NCBI GenBank assembly: GCA_947494095.1
Contig: CANLTI010000038.1
Coordinates: 1-51,235 of the forward strand
Direction: 5' to 3'
DNA: 51,235 bases
Source: an uncultured Pseudomonadales bacterium
Lineage (GTDB): Bacteria; Pseudomonadota; Gammaproteobacteria; Pseudomonadales; Cellvibrionaceae
Part shown: positions 47,005 through 51,235 of the stretch, in pieces
How positions within the stretch are numbered: position 1 is the stretch's first letter
Layout: every line of letters starts with the position of its first letter
Made by a program: the position numbers and the translations under genes
The notes under the pieces: generated by a model
Told to the model about the DNA's origin: nothing
The model's database searches: none
Seen by the model: only the letters and a program-made list of their open reading frames with translations

Positions 47005-47886
47005 TTAAGGCGCTGTTACCGTAAAGGTTTTAACCTCGTGGTCTAAATGATAACCGGTAGCAATGTTGTCAGCGTTATAAGTTACAAATTCCAACTCTAC
47101 AGCCTCTATGCCTTCTCTTTTGAGTACCGCGGCATTGAAGGTAAACGTAAAGCTACCCTCTACAATATTGTTACCGGTCGCCGGGTTAGGCTCTATAATT
47201 TTATCAATCTCAGGGAAGTCATAAAAGCTATCTTCTGCGGTATCTGTAGCCCGATAGCCTCTTAGCTCTATCCCAAACTTCTCATCCGGCGCAGGCTCTG
47301 TCAATCGGTACTTATAATCGAGTGTAATATCAGTATCTTGCTCACTCGAGAGCGTAGTAGGCACAGTATTTTTAAGCGCTGCTTCAAAGAGTTCCGAGTA
47401 ACAGCTGCTAGGTATAGCCTCTACTTTTTCATGGGTGTCAATAAAAATTTCACCAGGACTCTCCTCTTCTACATATGCGTCTATTAATAAATCGCCGTCA
47501 AAGCTAAAAGAGAACGTTCTTTTTTTGTCGTCAAAACGACTTTTGTAGTGATAGTTGATGACTCCGTCTTGATTTATCGCCTCCTCGAACATAAACGTGA
47601 ATGCATACTCAAAAAAATCACAATAATAATATGAAACAAAGCCATCATCGCTAATCACGAGCAATTGATCTTCGTAATCCTGAGACGCTACATCTTCGGG
47701 GTCTTGAATAGTCAGCCAAATGCCACTAAATTCACTTTTAGGCCCTTGGCTACTACTAGAGCCTTGACTACTAGCATCTTGACTGCTTGATGTCGGTGAA
47801 GACTTAGAATCGCTGCCACAGCCACTCATTAATAAAGTCGCCAAGGCTGTTGCTGTCGCTAAAGCCATCTTTTTATTCAAACGCAT
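47005..47886 (-). CDS. Hypothetical lipoprotein with Ser-rich linker
   Basis: A 293-residue exported protein I do not recognise. The signal peptide ends in a lipobox at Cys23 (LMSGC), followed by a Ser/Gln-rich linker (about 25-50, with repeats of SSQ and SS). The mature part (55-293) is acidic and rich in Tyr and Phe: FSGIWLTIQDPEDV, then beta-strand-like runs YYYCDFFEYAFTFMFEEA and GSFTFTFNAAVLKREGIEAVELEFVTY. It may form a beta-sandwich, as in lipocalin-like proteins. AGAGAA upstream of the ATG supports the start. It is isolated from the downstream metalloprotease-like gene by about 460 bp. Confidence 0.7.
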   Translation of the reverse strand: MRLNKKMALATATALATLLMSGCGSDSKSSPTSSSQDASSQGSSSSQGPKSEFSGIWLTIQDPEDVASQDYEDQLLVISDDGFVSYYYCDFFEYAFTFMFEEAINQDGVINYHYKSRFDDKKRTFSFSFDGDLLIDAYVEEESPGEIFIDTHEKVEAIPSSCYSELFEAALKNTVPTTLSSEQDTDITLDYKYRLTEPAPDEKFGIELRGYRATDTAEDSFYDFPEIDKIIEPNPATGNNIVEGSFTFTFNAAVLKREGIEAVELEFVTYNADNIATGYHLDHEVKTFTVTAP

Positions 47887-48213
47887 TAAGTATTCTCTTA
47901 TGAAGTTATTGATTCAAACACAAAGGTAACATAGCAATTAACTATAAAAAATAATATTTAGTGAAATGTGTACTAATTTTAAATAAAAATTCTAATCTAT
48001 TAACTTAACGCTTTTAACCCACTCAGTGTAACCCTCAAATTTTTGAACCCACCAATAGTCCATCCAGCAAAAAAAGGCACCGTAAATCTCTTTTAGACAC
48101 CCATTAATACATTATTTTATACTACACACAAACGATTGATGTTTTTTGAGATGGCCGTCACTACATGAAAAAAATAGCTTGACGCTAGCATACAGCTTTC
48201 TTCTTTACCCAAC
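47887..48213. other. AT-rich stretch with no credible gene
   Basis: About 330 bp of AT-rich DNA upstream of the 47886 start, presumably holding its promoter. I see no repeat element or structured site of note here. Confidence 0.4.
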
Positions 48214-48345
48214 CTACTCAGAAAAAGACACGGGCTCTGCGCCTAATAGCGTCACAAAATAATCTAAGCCTATTTGATCTGGTGAATCTGAGCTACTGGA
48301 ATCCGCATTGTAAAATAAAAGATTTTCCGGTGTATTCACGACCAC
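48214..48345 (-). other. In-frame C-terminal continuation after a TGA stop
   Basis: Directly after the TGA at 48346-48348 the frame of the metalloprotease-like gene continues for 43 sense codons to a TAG at 48214. It reads VVVNTPENLLFYNADSSS at the start and ends DYFVTLLGAEPVSFSE. A TGG to TGA change would give a Trp at the junction. It may be a lost C-terminus, a read-through extension or a sequencing error. Confidence 0.55.
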
Positions 48346-49686
48346 TCAAGTTGCGCTCTCATCAGCGCTTAGCGTTGCTTTAGCGTAACCCTCAATTAAT
48401 TGAATGTAGCGGCGCTGCTCGGTTGTAGCGTTGTAAATGCTGAGCGTTGCCGTAAAGCCCTTTATTGTATTGTCGGCTGTTAGCACTTGCACTTTCACAT
48501 CATCGCCCAATACGTTATCTCTCAATATATTTAAACGCGTTATATTCGCGCCACCATACATCGGCTGCCTAGTAGGTAATACTTGATATTCCCCGCCACC
48601 TAAAGACTGCCAATTATGGGAATAATTTTCTGCAATCTGCGTATCGTTAATTGGCGGAAGCGGCGTATTAAGTGGGTAGTGAAAAGAATCATGGTTAATA
48701 TCAAAGTATGCCATGCGCGCCCAGTAGCGGCCCAAAACATACTGCACGGTCACCGGTGCAATAATTCGCTCAAGCACATGCAGCGGCGTTTCGTTATTAT
48801 GCTGGTGTTGCCGGTGTAAATTGGGCACAATCATTTTACCCAGGCCAGCAATACCATCGGGATTTTTGGTTAGGTAAGCTAAAAACGGCCATGCGGCATA
48901 TTTATTTTTTTTATGCACGATCGTTAAGTGAGCCCGCCGAAGGGCTTTCCGCGGGGAATTGAAAACAATCTCACGATCCCACCCATTTTTTCTAATCAGT
49001 GCATTATAAACAGGACTATTTAAATACGCATCGGCAACCCACTCTGCCACAGTTTCTTTCCAGGCGCGGGTATTACTCTGGCTAGACCAGTTATATTCAC
49101 TAAAAGTTAAAGTATGACCAAACTCATGAATAAGCACCTGCGGACTTATAATATTTATTAATTCATGATCCCGTAATGTGCGAACAAAGCTTAAACCTGC
49201 ACCAACATCCGATAACATTTGGCCCGCCACAAAAGCACCCACTGTATTCTCACTGGGTACACTAAGGTCGGTAACATATACATTCATTTTATAATAAGGG
49301 CCTGCGTTGCTATAAACCGATAACGCGGGCGAACGAAACCCCCATTCATCGACAAAATAGGTGTAGGCGCTTTCTAAATACTCTAGTGCACGCTCTTCGT
49401 CCTTGTAATATGCATCAACTAGGTCGCCAGGGCTATAACCACTATTACTATAAATACGAAAACGATCAGAATCGGTATACTTCGCATTTTGCGCATTCAC
49501 CCCCTCATGACTGTACTCATCGGTAACGGCTATAAATGGGACGCCTGCCAGTGGCGGCTCGGGCGGCGCTTGGCCATCAACGGGGTTGGGGGAAGCATAG
49601 CGGTTATCACCAAGGCAACCACACAGTATTAATGCGCTGGCCATGCCGCTACAGCGTAAAACATTCATTAAATATCGCATTTTCAA
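48346..49686 (-). CDS. Secreted lipoprotein with zinc metallopeptidase motif
   Basis: A 446-residue exported protein. The signal ends with a lipobox at Cys24 (LCGC), then a Pro-rich linker (33-48). The zinc site is HEFGH at 187-191 (His187, Glu188, His191), with a following WKETVAEWVADAYLN helix that could offer a downstream Glu ligand, as in gluzincin-type enzymes. It resembles DUF6055-like secreted proteins, but this is a motif-based guess. Substrate is unknown. The frame stops at TGA but 43 more codons follow in frame (see 48214-48345), so the C-terminus may be truncated. Confidence 0.7.
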   Translation of the reverse strand: MKMRYLMNVLRCSGMASALILCGCLGDNRYASPNPVDGQAPPEPPLAGVPFIAVTDEYSHEGVNAQNAKYTDSDRFRIYSNSGYSPGDLVDAYYKDEERALEYLESAYTYFVDEWGFRSPALSVYSNAGPYYKMNVYVTDLSVPSENTVGAFVAGQMLSDVGAGLSFVRTLRDHELINIISPQVLIHEFGHTLTFSEYNWSSQSNTRAWKETVAEWVADAYLNSPVYNALIRKNGWDREIVFNSPRKALRRAHLTIVHKKNKYAAWPFLAYLTKNPDGIAGLGKMIVPNLHRQHQHNNETPLHVLERIIAPVTVQYVLGRYWARMAYFDINHDSFHYPLNTPLPPINDTQIAENYSHNWQSLGGGEYQVLPTRQPMYGGANITRLNILRDNVLGDDVKVQVLTADNTIKGFTATLSIYNATTEQRRYIQLIEGYAKATLSADESAT

Positions 49687-49765
49687 TCCTACTCTGCAGC
49701 CTACTGCAAGCCGTTATTCTCACGTAAAAGCACCCATTTTCGCATCGCCAAGTTTTTAACCGCTA

Positions 49766-50374
49766 TTAAAAGCAATTAGCGCCAAAACCATCCAACCTTA
49801 ATGCCTCGGGATGTACCATTTCCTGTTTAATTTGCTTAGCGATATCACAGGTTATGCGAGTATTATAAAGTTGAACTTTATCAAGTAGTGTATTCGCCGA
49901 TAAATCAATATATGAAATATCACTTCTTGGTGCTTTAAGCTGGAATAGGTCTAGATTTTGGGTCACATCTAATGCGCTAATAGGGTTGCCCGTTATATTT
50001 AACCGCTGCAACTTTGTAAAAGTTGAGACATCAAGGGTATTTAAATGATTGCTTGTGAGATCTATTGTCTCTAATTGAGGTTTCTCGCCCCAGATGATTT
50101 CTTCGAGTGTGCCACTTATAGCTCCAACAATTATTAATGCAGAATTATTGCTGACATTCAGGCTATTTAAATTGGGCTCATTGCTTAACGATAATATCTC
50201 TAATTTAGGATTTTGAGACAAGTCTATAGTACTAATACCTGATTTAAAAACAATAAGGCTCTTTAGTTCTGGCAATAATCTAAGATTTAAATCACCAGTA
50301 AAAAATTCTTCATTGATAAATAGCTCTTCTAAATTCGGCAAGCCTGAAAGATCAATAGTTTCTATTTTATTCAA
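49766..50374 (-). CDS. C-terminal fragment of frameshifted leucine-rich-repeat lipoprotein
   Basis: A 202-residue run of leucine-rich repeats of about 20-22 residues, e.g. ETIDLSGLPNLEELFI, LNSLNVSNNSALIIVG, LQRLNITGNPISALDV. There is no signal peptide or own SD. The apparent start is a TTG, but the frame is open further upstream to about 50436 and reads AAIGRLDLSANTELKKLSFF, continuing the repeats of the gene at 50416-50886. It is therefore the downstream half of one LRR gene split by a -1 frameshift, or a sequencing error. Confidence 0.75.
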   Translation of the reverse strand: MNKIETIDLSGLPNLEELFINEEFFTGDLNLRLLPELKSLIVFKSGISTIDLSQNPKLEILSLSNEPNLNSLNVSNNSALIIVGAISGTLEEIIWGEKPQLETIDLTSNHLNTLDVSTFTKLQRLNITGNPISALDVTQNLDLFQLKAPRSDISYIDLSANTLLDKVQLYNTRITCDIAKQIKQEMVHPEALRLDGFGANCF

Positions 50375-50415
50375 GAAAAAAGATAATTTTTTTAATTCGG
50401 TATTCGCCGATAAGT

Positions 50416-50886
50416 CTAGTCGACCAATTGCGGCATGCTGCCTCTTAACTCTAGTTTTTTAAGCTGTGGCACACACCCCATATCCACCACTTGCATGTCT
50501 AATTGCTGGGGCTCGAAGCTTTCCAATTGATTCAATTGCTCTATGCCGCTTAAATCGCTAATAGGCTGTGCGCAAGCGAGTTCGGTTACCTCATCGCTCA
50601 TTACTTTACCGGTCGCCATCACGCAGGTTTTTAAGGCGTCATCGGCAAAGTTTAAGCTGGCCAGTGTTTGGTTTTGCGGATTAGCGCCGCAGGTGCCCGC
50701 GCTACTGCTGGTGGCCGCACTGTTTGACGACATAGCGCTGCTGGTAGCCATGCGGCTACTGGTACTCATTACACTACTAACGGTCATTGCACTGCTATCG
50801 CCGCCATAAATGGGGCCTCCATCACAAGCCGCTAGTAACATAATGGCCGCCAGGACAGGTATAAGTGTGTATAAATCAATACTCAT
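50416..50886 (-). CDS. N-terminal fragment of frameshifted leucine-rich-repeat lipoprotein
   Basis: A 156-residue frame with a lipobox at Cys21 (LLAAC), a Ser/Met-rich linker (about 30-65 with SSAM and SSRM repeats) and the first leucine-rich repeats ending LKKLELRGSMPQLVD. The repeat LKKLELRG is immediately followed, in the -1 frame, by AAIGRLDLSANTELKKL, so the reading frame breaks at about 50430-50440. The full product would be roughly 370 residues. A strong CRP-like site lies 103 bp upstream of the ATG. Confidence 0.75.
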   Translation of the reverse strand: MSIDLYTLIPVLAAIMLLAACDGGPIYGGDSSAMTVSSVMSTSSRMATSSAMSSNSAATSSSAGTCGANPQNQTLASLNFADDALKTCVMATGKVMSDEVTELACAQPISDLSGIEQLNQLESFEPQQLDMQVVDMGCVPQLKKLELRGSMPQLVD

Positions 50887-51235
50887 GAGTTATTCCCTTA
50901 AAAGTTTTTGAGAGGTTACTTACTTACAACACCGCTCAAGCAATTGTCCTCATGCTTTTTTGACTATTTAATTCATTAATCAATAAAATGTGACACGCAT
51001 CACATGCACCACCCATCAAGCGCCCGTACTCCTAGCATCCACACCCTTAAATAAGCGCCCCAAAGAAATAATTGGCGACAACAATAATAGTTAAGCTACA
51101 AAAATCTGGAAAATAGGCGAGAAAAAATTACACACCCGAGGGAATTTGGCCGCTGATATAGGGGCGAGGCAATAAGAGTTTGTCCAATTAGGCGCAGGGC
51201 CCTGTTTTCTCAGCAAGGCGCTCGAAGAGGCGCAT
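50887..51235. other. Upstream region of LRR lipoprotein gene, window end
   Basis: About 350 bp with no gene visible. It contains the CRP-like palindrome at 50989-51004. Nothing else stands out; any partner gene lies outside the window. Confidence 0.5.
50989..51004. promoter_or_regulatory. CRP/Vfr-like binding site
   Basis: TGTGACACGCATCACA matches the TGTGA-N6-TCACA CRP consensus exactly in both half-sites, with AAA before it. It is 103 bp upstream of the LRR lipoprotein start, a position suitable for activation by cAMP-CRP. Confidence 0.75.

Noticed and set aside
50453..50460. Run of six A on the coding strand as a programmed -1 slippery site in the LRR gene.
   Set aside because: Slipping there would replace the LELRG repeat residues with a non-repeat sequence; the LRR register fits a break further downstream, so a mutation or sequencing error is simpler.

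Overview
The window looks like a chromosomal segment of a marine gammaproteobacterium, most likely a Cellvibrionaceae or close relative. The signs are a moderate, AT-leaning composition, a complete Na+-pumping NADH:quinone oxidoreductase (nqr) operon with its maturation genes, monomeric isocitrate dehydrogenase, the pcnB-folK-panB order, and several lipoproteins whose mature part begins with a Ser/Thr- or Ser-rich linker, as is common in polysaccharide-degrading Cellvibrionales. The placement is inference; there is no rRNA gene here. I see no tRNA, rRNA, CRISPR array, prophage or complete insertion sequence.

Layout. Positions 1-9050 (minus strand): sthA, nqrM, apbE and nqrABCDEF, a redox and sodium-bioenergetics block. 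Positions 9712-11664: a lipoprotein with four tandem cytochrome P460-type domains, each with one CxxCH. Positions 11777-20809: a sigmaE (ECF)/ChrR pair on the plus strand facing away from a minus-strand operon (NTF2-like, SDR, FAD amine oxidase-like, DUF1365, cyclopropane-fatty-acid-synthase-like, DUF2878, an exported unknown). The layout matches the singlet-oxygen/lipid-modification regulon of ECF-ChrR systems. The divergent intergenic region carries two candidate sigmaE promoters and four 23-bp tandem repeats; an 8-bp microsatellite with seven SD-like units precedes the amine-oxidase-like gene.

Positions 20963-24770 hold the strongest candidate for a new system: a ZorA-like MotA/ExbB protein with a long tail, a ZorB-like MotB/OmpA protein and an unrecognised Cys-rich protein in a tightly coupled Zorya-like operon, downstream of a bactofilin. 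An AT-rich, apparently gene-free stretch of 1.1 kb lies beyond it. Positions 25879-34137 are mainly housekeeping genes (VF530-type DNA-binding protein, MATE transporter, hexose-6-P mutarotase, patatin, YgiQ radical SAM, RluA-type pseudouridine synthase, SH3 lipoprotein). Positions 34367-46188 hold a glycosyltransferase-like gene, two small membrane-protein genes, icd, pcnB-folK-panB, a divergent LysR/quinone oxidoreductase pair around a perfect 31-bp palindrome, an ABM-family monooxygenase and a receiver-domain protein.

Positions 47005-50886 are an accessory lipoprotein island with two damaged genes: a metalloprotease-like gene with an in-frame TGA followed by 43 more sense codons, and a leucine-rich-repeat lipoprotein split by a -1 frameshift behind a near-consensus CRP site. 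A family of short (160-240 bp) MITE-like elements ending in GTAACTATTCAG/CTGAATAGTTAC is scattered through the window in at least seven full or partial copies. None carries a transposase, and one has supplied a spurious N-terminal extension to the glycosyltransferase reading frame.
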